From NCBI GenBank assembly GCA_910574345.1, contig CAJSZV010000001.1, positions 229,127-293,126 of the forward strand: DNA of 64,000 bases. The letters run 5' to 3'. Shown in pieces: positions 9,884 to 17,377 of the stretch; position 1 is the first letter of the stretch, and each line of letters opens with the position of its first letter. Origin of the DNA: Clostridiaceae bacterium (lineage in GTDB: Bacteria > Bacillota > Clostridia > Lachnospirales > Lachnospiraceae). Made by a program: the position numbers and the translations under genes. A model generated the notes under the pieces. It saw only the letters and a program-made list of their open reading frames with translations, made no database searches and was not told where the DNA came from.

Positions 9884-9900
9884 TCAGCAGGGAGAAACCA

Positions 9901-11049
9901 ATGTACTACGCCAAAGAGATCGTAAACCAATTAAAGCAAAGCCGCCAGACGGCTGTATTCGGCGCCGGAGTCATGGCCTTGGGGGTTGTGAACTGCCTCA
10001 CAGTCCCACCCTATAGTCTGCACATAGAATGCTGTCTGGTATCAGACAAAAAGAAGAATCCCAGCCAGGTATGGGGAATCCCTGTTCTTGATTTTGAGGA
10101 GGCAGAGTCTGTCTTAAGGAAAGACGCCCTGGTTATCATTGCCGCAGTGGATAAAAATCTGGAGTCCATGGAAGAGAGTCTTCACAGTCATGGATATCAT
10201 CACATCCTTCCTCTTACCTATGAGGGGGATCTGTGGATGCTGCTTCGGGGCAATCTTTACCGGGAGGAGCGGTTGTCTAAAGGGAAATCTTATATCACCT
10301 TGGAGGAAGCGCTTCAGGAAGCCTGCGTTCCTGCTTTGAGGGATATATATGGGGATACCCATAAAAAGATAAGCATCTATACAGCCATGTGCCATGTGGA
10401 CAGGCCTCTTTCGGAGGATATTTCCCGGTATTTCTGGGAGATTCCGATTCAGGTGGGGGCGGCGCTGACAGACAGGCGGATCTGCAGCATATGCGACAAT
10501 ACAGGAGAGAACATTTCTCATAAGAACGGTCAGTACTGTGAACTGACGGCTCTCTACTGGATCTGGAAAAATGACCGGTCAGACTATGTAGGGCTGGGAC
10601 ATTACCGTAGGCATTTTGAACTGGATGAAGAACAGCTGGAGAAACTAGCCGGTTCGGACATTGATGTGGTGCTGACCATTCCGATTTTTGATGTTCCCAG
10701 TGTGGGGGAGGTATACCGGCGAGACCATGTGGCAGGCGACTGGGATGTGATGCTTCGGGCCATTGGCACTCTTTGTCCGGAGTATTTATCTTCGGCAAGG
10801 GAGATGGAGGCCGGAAGATTTTACTATGCCTACAACATGTTCATTATGAAGAAGGAGATTTGGGATACATACTGTGCATGGCTGTTCCCGCTCCTGGATT
10901 ACTGTGAGGAACGGTGCGGGGGAGAGCGAGATAGATATCAGGGACGGTATATTGGATTCCTGGCAGAACATTTGATGTCTCTCTATTTTCTATATAATGA
11001 GAAAAAATATAAGATCGTTCACGCAAGAAAACATTTTATTGGAGGGTAA
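9901..11049 (+). CDS. DUF4422 protein with N-terminal GAG Rossmann-like module (copy 1)
   Basis: About 382 residues. Residues 1-115 hold the module (TAVFGAGVMALGV at ~18-30, CLVSDK). Residues ~157-382 match DUF4422, a putative glycosyltransferase family found in capsule clusters: IYTAMCHVDRPL, IPIQVGAALTDRRIC, ENISHKNGQYCELTALYWIW, YVGLGHYRRHF and YAYNMFIMKK. The catalytic residues of this family are not established; the conserved HYRRHF is the best candidate site. The start has GGGAGAAACC upstream. From this gene on, base composition becomes clearly more GC-rich than in the genes to the left. It has a close paralogue at 12286 and a more distant one at 16171. Confidence 0.82.
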   Translation: MYYAKEIVNQLKQSRQTAVFGAGVMALGVVNCLTVPPYSLHIECCLVSDKKKNPSQVWGIPVLDFEEAESVLRKDALVIIAAVDKNLESMEESLHSHGYHHILPLTYEGDLWMLLRGNLYREERLSKGKSYITLEEALQEACVPALRDIYGDTHKKISIYTAMCHVDRPLSEDISRYFWEIPIQVGAALTDRRICSICDNTGENISHKNGQYCELTALYWIWKNDRSDYVGLGHYRRHFELDEEQLEKLAGSDIDVVLTIPIFDVPSVGEVYRRDHVAGDWDVMLRAIGTLCPEYLSSAREMEAGRFYYAYNMFIMKKEIWDTYCAWLFPLLDYCEERCGGERDRYQGRYIGFLAEHLMSLYFLYNEKKYKIVHARKHFIGG

Positions 11050-11055
11050 AGGGAA

Positions 11056-12228
11056 ATGGAGACCAAGGAATTAATCAGTGTTATCGTTCCGGTTTACAAT
11101 GCGGCTCCCTATCTTAAGACATGTCTGGACAGTATCTGCAGACAAACTTATGAGAACTTGGAAGTGATTCTGGTGGATGATGGTTCGTCTGATGGAGGAG
11201 GAGAGATCTGTGATGCCTATGAGAGAAAAGACTGTCGGCTTCGGGTGATTCACCAGGAGAATCGGGGCGTGCTGGCAGCGAGAAACAAAGGGGTCGTAGC
11301 GGCGAAAGGAAACTATATTAGTTTTGTGGACAGTGATGACTGGATTACCCCGGAGTTGTACACCTGCCTGTATCATGAGGCGAAGCTGCAGGGGGCGGAC
11401 CTGGTAGATTCTGCAAGATATATCTTTGATGAGACGGCGGGAAGCTGCTTTGCGGAAAGCGAGAGAAGGAGCGAGCACTGTGAAGAGTATCACAAGATTG
11501 GTCAAGCCGCGGGAGTAGTCACAGAGGAGGTTAGCTGGTCCCTCTGTGGAAAATTGTTTGAAAGGGAGCTGATGCTTGAAAATTATGGGAAAGTTGACCG
11601 GAGACTTACTTATTATGAAGATGCGGCTCTGGTGATTCTGTGTGTGATCCAGGCAAGGAAATGCGTCTTGTTGGATAAGCCTATGTACTATTACCGTCAA
11701 AGAGGCCGGTCCTTGTGTCACAGCATCGTTCCCAATTGGCTGGAACAGGTGAATATTTTTTACTCCAACATGGAACAGCATGTGGCAGGATACTCGGATA
11801 AATGGATGGAACGGGTGAGATATTGTGTAGCTGATGCGGCTGTCAGAGGGGTGAACGGCATGATGGGATTGGGTCTAAAGGCTGCGATTCCCCTTTACAT
11901 TCCTCCCTTTCCAGAGCTGGAGGAGGCCAGCGGAATAGTGCTCTACGGCGCTGGAAAGATCGGAAGGTCTTATCACCGGATGTTCCAGTTAGTGCGGCCT
12001 TACCAGTTGGTTTTGTGGGTGGACAAGCAGCATGAGAAGCTGAAGAAGGAAGGCCTGGCAGTGGAGGGGATCGAAGCCTTACTGAAGACAGAGTTTGACC
12101 GTCTGCTCATAGCCGTAGAGAGAAGGAACAGTGCACAGCAAATCCAAAAAGAGTTGGAAGGCTACGGAATTGCACCGGAGAAAATCCTGTGGAGACCGCC
12201 CCGGAATCTGTTAAGCGCCGGGACATAA
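11056..12228 (+). CDS. GT2 glycosyltransferase with C-terminal GAG module
   Basis: About 390 residues, 6 nt after the previous stop with AAAGGGAA before the ATG. GT2 signatures are LISVIVPVYNAAPYLKTCLD, LVDDGSSDGGGEICD and FVDSDDW (a canonical DSDD metal motif). The acceptor motif reads YYEDAALVIL and the exit strand MYYYRQRGRSL. Residues ~292-390 are the Rossmann-like module (IVLYGAGKIGRSY, LWVDKQ, APEKILWR). The catalytic part is shorter than in the GT2 genes to its left. Lying between two DUF4422 genes, it probably acts in the same glycan pathway (inference). Confidence 0.86.
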   Translation: METKELISVIVPVYNAAPYLKTCLDSICRQTYENLEVILVDDGSSDGGGEICDAYERKDCRLRVIHQENRGVLAARNKGVVAAKGNYISFVDSDDWITPELYTCLYHEAKLQGADLVDSARYIFDETAGSCFAESERRSEHCEEYHKIGQAAGVVTEEVSWSLCGKLFERELMLENYGKVDRRLTYYEDAALVILCVIQARKCVLLDKPMYYYRQRGRSLCHSIVPNWLEQVNIFYSNMEQHVAGYSDKWMERVRYCVADAAVRGVNGMMGLGLKAAIPLYIPPFPELEEASGIVLYGAGKIGRSYHRMFQLVRPYQLVLWVDKQHEKLKKEGLAVEGIEALLKTEFDRLLIAVERRNSAQQIQKELEGYGIAPEKILWRPPRNLLSAGT

Positions 12229-12285
12229 AGGACTAATAGACAGAAAGTAAATGGAAAGATAAAGGAGAGAATAGAGGAGAAGGAT

Positions 12286-13458
12286 ATGTATTATGCAAAG
12301 GCTGTGATAGATGAATTAAAAAGCAGCACACAGCTGGCAGTATTCGGAGCAGGGCAAGTGGCCTGTGAGGTCATTCATTGCCTGAGGGCAGAGCCCTATG
12401 GACTATCCATTGATTATATCCTGGTCTCCGACCGGGAAGGAAATCCGGATCAGATCATGGGAATTTCAGTACTTGATTTGGAACAGGCCGCGGGTATGGT
12501 GGAGAAGGATGCTGTTATTGTCATAGCGACCATAGAGAAATATTTGGATTCTATTTGTGAAAGTTTGAAAAAATATGGATATTTCCACATGGTTCCCCTT
12601 ACCTTTGAAAGTGACCGTTGGAGTCTGGTGCAGGGGGATTATTATGGGAGCCTTGTAAAGTCACAGGGAAAGAAGTACCGGACGATGGAGGAAGAGCTGG
12701 GAAGAGGATATCTATGGGAGAGCGGAGCCGAAAGAGAACAAGGAAAACATGGAAAAGTGGGAGAAGGAGATAATTCCGTCCATATCTATAGGGTCAGATG
12801 CCATGTGGACAGGGCTCTTTCGGAGGATCTCTCCCGTTATTCCTGGGAGATACCGATTCAGGCAGGGGCTGCGTTGACAGATCAGAGGATATGTGACGTC
12901 CGCGATGACCAGGGAGACAACATTTCCCATAAGAACGGGCAGTACTGTGAATTGACGGCATTGTACTGGATATGGAAACACGATTCTTCCGCTTATGTCG
13001 GACTGTGCCATTACAGGAGGCATTTTGAACTAGATGAGGAGATGCTTAAAAGGCTGGCATATTCAGACATTGATGTGGTGCTGACCATTCCTATCTTAAA
13101 TGTTCCAAGCGTGGAGGAGGTTTATCGTCATGACCATGTGAGAAGGGACTGGGATGTGATGATGGAGGCGGTCCGTACATTGGCACCGGATTATGCAGAG
13201 ACAGCGCAGGAATTGGAAAAGGGAAATTTTTATTATGGCTATAACATGGTGATTGCCCGGAAGAAGATACTGGACGATTACTGCGAATGGCTGTTCCCCA
13301 TACTGGAGTACTGTGAGGAGCGCTGCAATGTGAGGGAGGGTACATATCAGAAGCGGTACATTGGTTTTTTGGCAGAACGGCTTATGGGGATTTATTTTTT
13401 GAGACATGAGGATGATTATAAGATTGCACATGTGAAGAAGCATTTTGTGGAAGGGTAG
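12286..13458 (+). CDS. DUF4422 protein with N-terminal GAG module (copy 2)
   Basis: About 390 residues and a close paralogue of the gene at 9901: the same MYYAK opening, LAVFGAGQVACEV, then YRVRCHVDRALSEDLSRYSW, GDNISHKNGQYCELTALYWI, YVGLCHYRRHFELD and NMVIARKK. The main difference is a short charged linker (ESGAEREQGKHGKVGEG) between the two domains. AGGAGAGAATAGAGGAGAAGG precedes the ATG. The pair flanks a GT2 gene, which suggests a duplication of a DUF4422 unit around it. The family is a presumed glycosyltransferase without a defined reaction. Confidence 0.82.
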   Translation: MYYAKAVIDELKSSTQLAVFGAGQVACEVIHCLRAEPYGLSIDYILVSDREGNPDQIMGISVLDLEQAAGMVEKDAVIVIATIEKYLDSICESLKKYGYFHMVPLTFESDRWSLVQGDYYGSLVKSQGKKYRTMEEELGRGYLWESGAEREQGKHGKVGEGDNSVHIYRVRCHVDRALSEDLSRYSWEIPIQAGAALTDQRICDVRDDQGDNISHKNGQYCELTALYWIWKHDSSAYVGLCHYRRHFELDEEMLKRLAYSDIDVVLTIPILNVPSVEEVYRHDHVRRDWDVMMEAVRTLAPDYAETAQELEKGNFYYGYNMVIARKKILDDYCEWLFPILEYCEERCNVREGTYQKRYIGFLAERLMGIYFLRHEDDYKIAHVKKHFVEG

Positions 13459-13487
13459 CGGCACAGAACCTTGATAACTTCATACTT

Positions 13488-13673
13488 ATGATGCCAGGGT
13501 CAAAAGGTCATGTATGACATGCTTGCATGTCGATACATGACTTTGGGACCCGAAAAAACATGAAAAAGTAGCCCGATAGGGCGGATTTTGAATGTTTCTA
13601 GGATTGCGGGAGCATGAAATGCGGAGCAATCCGTTGGCATCAGGGGTCAAAAACCTTTTGACCCCAACATCAT
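13488..13673. mobile_element. MITE-like palindromic element
   Basis: A 186-bp segment is bounded by 20-bp imperfect terminal inverted repeats: ATGATGCCAGGGTCAAAAGG at 13488 and the reverse complement of ATGATGTTGGGGTCAAAAGG ending at 13673 (17 of 20 match). ACTT flanks both ends (13484-13487 and 13674-13677), a possible target duplication. Inside are a long imperfect hairpin at 13496-13551 (arms GGGTC..GTCATGTAT..GACATGC around TT) and a perfect 10-bp hairpin with a 3-nt loop at 13643-13665. No coding capacity is visible. The gene-free stretch 13459-13776 contains only this element and flanking sequence. Confidence 0.6.
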
Positions 13674-13776
13674 ACTTATATCAATAATTACATCAAATCT
13701 ACCATTTTTTGATACTCGCCTTGAAACACTCGCTTTTTTAGTATACTGTTTGCAAAGACAAAAACAGATATTATAA

Positions 13777-14283
13777 GAGCGGGAAGAAGGAAAAACGGAA
13801 GATACTTCTGATAAGAAAAAGCCAAACACCGGAGAATTCCTGGGAGGTTTCTGGAAGGAGGATAAGCTGATTCCTTCTGTGACTGTGCCCCTTTACTTGG
13901 GAAGTGAGGAGTGGGATGGCCCTTTAAGTCTTCTTGACATGATGCAGGAGACAGATCCCAGGGTCTTATCCTGTCTGGATGATTATCATGTAAAACTCAT
14001 CGCTCCGGCACAGATGTCGGATGAAGAGATCATGAGATTTAAGACCAGCCTCAGGGAAGTACTTCTCTTTATTAAGTACTCGAAGGATAAAGAGAAACTT
14101 CAGGAGATCCTTGCATCCAATGAGGCGAGGTTCCAAGAAGTGGAGCGCAGGGCAGTGGATGTGATCACAGCCGTAACAAACAGCGGATTGAAGTATAGTG
14201 AGAAAGAGGTGAAGGTTGACGTGTGTCAGGCGATCGGAGTGGGCTGTGATCTGGAGACGGTGAAGCAGTGGCCGGACCTGTAG
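13777..14283 (+). pseudogene. Remnant of Rpn-family recombination-promoting nuclease/putative transposase
   Basis: The open frame starts after an in-frame stop at about 13774 and has no convincing start codon; the first usable codon inside is a GTG at 13879. The translation reads TGEFLGGFWKEDKLIPSVTV, then PLYLGSEEWDGPLSLLDMM and KLIAPAQMSDEEI, RFKTSLREVLLFIKYSKDK. This matches the C-terminal half of the PD-(D/E)XK Rpn/YhgA-like families common in Lachnospiraceae. The N-terminal nuclease domain with its catalytic acids is absent. It lies next to the MITE-like element and ends before a strong hairpin. Called a pseudogene because of the missing start and domain; residual expression of the C-terminal part cannot be excluded. 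Confidence 0.65.
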
Positions 14284-14318
14284 ATGATCTTGACAGATGA
14301 TACATTCAACAATTTGAT

Positions 14319-14372
14319 AATCCTGATATAAGTATGAAAGAAGGAACAACCATACTTATATCAGGATTTTTA
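14319..14372 (+). terminator. Long perfect hairpin followed by T-rich tract
   Basis: An 18-bp perfect stem (AATCCTGATATAAGTATG at 14319-14336 against 14351-14368) with a 14-nt loop is followed by TTTTTATT. The stem is longer than an ordinary terminator and could also be a repeat-element end, because its arm sequence CATACTTATATCA also occurs at 13671-13683 beside the MITE-like element. Confidence 0.6.
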
Positions 14373-14410
14373 TTACATCATTTTTATTCTATAGGGAGGA
14401 AAATCCAAAC

Positions 14411-15133
14411 ATGAACACAGCACTAATCCTGGCCGGAGGAATTGACCCCCGTTTCCAGATGAATATCCCTAAGCAATTCGTCAATGTCAACAACCGCCCC
14501 ATTATCGTCTACACCCTGGAGATCTTCCAAAACCACCCGGATATCGATGAGATCATCGTCACCTGCGTGGACGGCTGGCAGGAGATGGTCCGGGTATACG
14601 GGAACCAGTTTAATATTACGAAGCTGAAAGAGATCATTCCGGGAGGCAAAGATGCCCAGGAATCTACATACCGGGGACTGAAGCTTCTCCGGGACCGGAT
14701 GGGAAAAGGAGACATGGTGGTGATTCATGACGCCATTCGCCCCATGGTATCGGAGAAAGTGATCACCAGAAGCATGGAGATGTGCCGGAAGAAGGGCATG
14801 GGGGTGGCGGCCACCTATATTATGGATACGATCATGCATTCATGGGATGGGCAGGAGGGATACAAGAGCATTAACCGCTACGAGATCATGAAAGTTCAGA
14901 CCCCCCAGGCTTTTGATTTTGAGTTGATTTGGGAACTTCACAACAGAGCTGTCGAGAAGAACTGTCTGGGAGCCTGGGACAACAGCTCTCTTCTGACCAA
15001 TCTTGGGGAGAAGGTATATTTTTCCAAGGGCTCCAGTTTGAACATGAAGATCAATACCGTGGAGGATGTGGAGATGTTCAAGGCCCTTTACCGAATGAAG
15101 CATCCAGAGGAGTCGGCAGAGAAGAAAGCTTGA
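14411..15133 (+). CDS. IspD/TarI-family cytidylyltransferase, altered nucleotide-binding loop
   Basis: About 240 residues, ATG preceded by ATAGGGAGGAAAATCC. The protein follows the IspD/TarI nucleotidyltransferase family throughout: ALILAGG, PKQFVNV, IVYTLEIFQNHPDIDEI, VIHDAIRP, VQTPQAF and the C-terminal INTVEDVEMFKAL. The canonical loop GGxGxRm is altered to GGIDPRFQ, with Asp replacing the second glycine, while the lysine of PKQF and the HDAIRP aspartate remain. The family transfers CMP from CTP to methylerythritol phosphate or ribitol phosphate. In this cluster a CDP-alditol for a teichoic-like polymer is the more likely product (inference). Its paralogue at 15430 keeps the normal loop, so this copy may be specialised or impaired. 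Confidence 0.8.
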   Translation: MNTALILAGGIDPRFQMNIPKQFVNVNNRPIIVYTLEIFQNHPDIDEIIVTCVDGWQEMVRVYGNQFNITKLKEIIPGGKDAQESTYRGLKLLRDRMGKGDMVVIHDAIRPMVSEKVITRSMEMCRKKGMGVAATYIMDTIMHSWDGQEGYKSINRYEIMKVQTPQAFDFELIWELHNRAVEKNCLGAWDNSSLLTNLGEKVYFSKGSSLNMKINTVEDVEMFKALYRMKHPEESAEKKA

Positions 15134-15154
15134 GACAGCGAACGAGGATGGTAT

Positions 15155-15346
15155 GAAGTCACAGAGATGGAGAGTGGAGACAGTATGAAGTCATAAAGAC
15201 GAAGAGTGAAGGCGGAATGAAGCCATGAAGAGGAAGAACGAAGACTGTAGGAAGCCTCGGAGAGGAAGCGCGAAGATGGCAGGAAGCCCCAAAGGGAAGA
15301 GAGAAGATAGTAGGAGGCCCCAAAGGGCAGACGTGAAGAACGGCAT
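15155..15346. repeat. Degenerate tandem repeat, six units of 31-33 nt
   Basis: Six consecutive units start at 15155, 15187, 15219, 15251, 15283 and 15314. Each begins GAAG(T/C)C or GAGGCC, has a purine-rich middle and ends in CAGTAT, GGCGGAAT, CTGTAG, GATGGCAG, ATAGTAG or CGGCAT. Units are 32, 32, 32, 32, 31 and 33 nt. The array fills the gap between the two cytidylyltransferase genes; no significant plus-strand reading frame of its own is evident. Confidence 0.7.
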
Positions 15347-15429
15347 GGGGGTCCATGAAGCGGAAGGAATAGAAGGCTGCAGGAAGACTGGAGAAAGCTG
15401 CAGAGGAAATGTACAGAGGGAGACACAGG

Positions 15430-16140
15430 ATGAATATAGCATTGATTTTGGCGGGAGGCTACGGCAGCAGGACACAGCAGGACGTGCCGAAGCAGTTTAT
15501 GAACGTATACGAGAAGCCTCTGATTATCTATACCCTGGAGAATTTTGAGCGGCACCCGGACATCCATGGGATCGCGGTGGTGTGCCTGGAGGGGTGGCAT
15601 GAGGTTCTGAAGGCCTATGCCAGACAGTACAGGATCACCAAATTGAAATGGGTGGTAAAGGGAGGAAATGACGGTCAGGAGTCCACACAGAAGGGAATAG
15701 AAGCTTTGAAGAGTATCTGCCATGAGGATGACGTGGTCATTGTCCATGATGCCATCCGCCCGTTTATCACGGAGGAGGTTATCAGCGATGCTGTTCTGGT
15801 ATGCCAGAGAAAAGGCTCCGGTCTCAGCGCCGTCCGGTGCCAGGAGACCATCGTGAGAACGGAGGATGGACTTTCGGGGGACGAGAATATCGGCCGCCAG
15901 GAGATTATGCGTGTTCAGACTCCTCAGGCCTATCTGTATGGGAAGGCACTGTGGGCCTACGAGGAGGCTGAAAGGCGAGGCATCAAAGGGGAAGTGTATA
16001 TCAATACCCTCATGCTTCATCTGGGGGAGCGGGTATATTTTTCCAAAGGAACGGAGAAAAATGTAAAGATTACCACCATTGACGATCTGGAAGTTTTTAA
16101 GGCGTTATTGAATATGGAGCGGGAAGATTGGATTAAGTAG
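15430..16140 (+). CDS. IspD/TarI-family cytidylyltransferase
   Basis: About 236 residues from the ATG at 15430 (GAGGGAGA upstream); a start at 15409 would add seven residues not seen in the family. It carries the intact loop LAGGYGSRTQQ, PKQFMNV, IIYTLENFERHPDI, VIVHDAIRPF, VQTPQAY and the C-terminal VKITTIDDLEVFKALL. The expected reaction is CTP plus an alditol phosphate giving CDP-alditol and pyrophosphate. D-ribitol-5-phosphate cytidylyltransferase activity fits a surface polymer cluster better than the housekeeping isoprenoid role, since there are two copies and no other isoprenoid gene nearby. No TarJ-type alcohol dehydrogenase is adjacent, so the activated compound is not settled. Confidence 0.83.
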   Translation: MNIALILAGGYGSRTQQDVPKQFMNVYEKPLIIYTLENFERHPDIHGIAVVCLEGWHEVLKAYARQYRITKLKWVVKGGNDGQESTQKGIEALKSICHEDDVVIVHDAIRPFITEEVISDAVLVCQRKGSGLSAVRCQETIVRTEDGLSGDENIGRQEIMRVQTPQAYLYGKALWAYEEAERRGIKGEVYINTLMLHLGERVYFSKGTEKNVKITTIDDLEVFKALLNMEREDWIK

Positions 16141-16170
16141 GGTAATAACCAATGGATGCGGGGGAGGAAT

Positions 16171-17301
16171 ATGGCGGAGAGATTATATAAAGGGTATACA
16201 GAGGAGGAACATGCAAAAAGGGAAAGACGAATCGCCCTGTACGGTGCCGGTATGGTTGCGGTAAGCATTTATTATGCTATAAAAACATTACATCCGGACT
16301 GCCGGATCGTTTACTTTATAGTCAGTGAAACCAAAGACAATCCGGAAGAGATTGACCATATTCCGGTCATGGCGCTGGAGGAATTCTCAAAGCTTTTCGG
16401 AAAACAGGATATAAAGATTCTGGTGGCAGTGCCGGAGAATCATCACAGCGTCATTGTTGCTGAGCTGATGAAGAGAAATCTGAAAGATTATATTTGTATG
16501 GATTCTCAAAAAGAAGCCGGACTCATGGAACAGTACTACAGAAGGACGAAGATGTTTCTGCCTCTTCGCTCCTGTCAGCAGAAGAAACAGAGAGAAAAAG
16601 AAATTTCACTGAATGTTTACATAACCAGGTTTCATAAAGATGTGCCTTTGAAAAAAACGTGGAAACTGCCTGAGTGGACCTGTCCGATTCAGGCCGGGGC
16701 GGCCTTGACAGACCGGTCTGTTGCTCCCATCAGGGATAATACGGGAGACAATATTTCCGAGAAAAATGGAAATTACAGTGAATTATCTGCTCTGTACTGG
16801 ATCTGGAAGAATACAGGGAAGGGATTGACCGGAGATGAATATGTAGGTCTGTTTCATTACCGGCGGATTCTGGATGTGACGGAGGAGGATATTTATTCTA
16901 TGGCTGACAATGGCATTGATGTAGTTCTCCCTTATCCCACCATTCATGCGCCCTCCATCGACGAGCATCACAGACGTTATGTGAAAGATCAGGACTGGGT
17001 TGCCATGGTTTCGGCCATAGAAGAGCTGGCACCGGAGTACGCCCGGATGATGCCGGACATATTTTCACAGCCTTATTTCTACAATTATAATATGCTTATT
17101 GCTAAAAGGCGGATTTTTGATGAATTTTGCGGATGGATGTTTCCCATTCTGAAAAGGACGGAAGAGCTGAGCAGTCCCAGAGGCTGGGAGCGGGCGGATC
17201 GGTATATCGGGTATTTGGGAGAAAATTTGACCACTCTGTATTTTATGTATCACAAAAATCATTGGAAAATAGCCCATGTGGGACGGCTCATGCTGGTCTG
17301 A
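16171..17301 (+). CDS. DUF4422 protein with N-terminal GAG module (copy 3)
   Basis: About 376 residues from the ATG at 16171, which follows GGGGAGG at very short spacing; the in-frame ATG at 16156 is an equally possible start. The module is at ~21-105 (IALYGAGMVAVSI, YFIVSETKDNP). The DUF4422 part has VYITRFHKDVPL, CPIQAGAALTDRSV, GDNISEKNGNYSELSALYWI, YVGLFHYRRILD and YNYNMLIAKRR. It is clearly more divergent than copies 1 and 2 (HYRRIL instead of HYRRHF). It follows the second cytidylyltransferase by 30 nt and is the last gene of the polysaccharide cluster. Function: probable glycosyltransferase (inference from family context). Confidence 0.8.
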   Translation: MAERLYKGYTEEEHAKRERRIALYGAGMVAVSIYYAIKTLHPDCRIVYFIVSETKDNPEEIDHIPVMALEEFSKLFGKQDIKILVAVPENHHSVIVAELMKRNLKDYICMDSQKEAGLMEQYYRRTKMFLPLRSCQQKKQREKEISLNVYITRFHKDVPLKKTWKLPEWTCPIQAGAALTDRSVAPIRDNTGDNISEKNGNYSELSALYWIWKNTGKGLTGDEYVGLFHYRRILDVTEEDIYSMADNGIDVVLPYPTIHAPSIDEHHRRYVKDQDWVAMVSAIEELAPEYARMMPDIFSQPYFYNYNMLIAKRRIFDEFCGWMFPILKRTEELSSPRGWERADRYIGYLGENLTTLYFMYHKNHWKIAHVGRLMLV

Positions 17302-17377
17302 AGGCGGAAAACAAATCGGGACCCCCGGCGGGTTCGGAGACGGAACAGGAAAGCAGGCTGTGACACAATGGGGATGA

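Noticed and set aside
15155-15346. Possible CRISPR-like array
   Set aside because: Units are contiguous degenerate tandem repeats of about 32 nt with no constant repeat/variable spacer alternation and no cas genes nearby.
15088-16020. Minus-strand open frame opposite the second cytidylyltransferase and the tandem repeat
   Set aside because: Low-complexity Ser/Leu translation across the repeat and antisense of a well-supported gene; no start signal.
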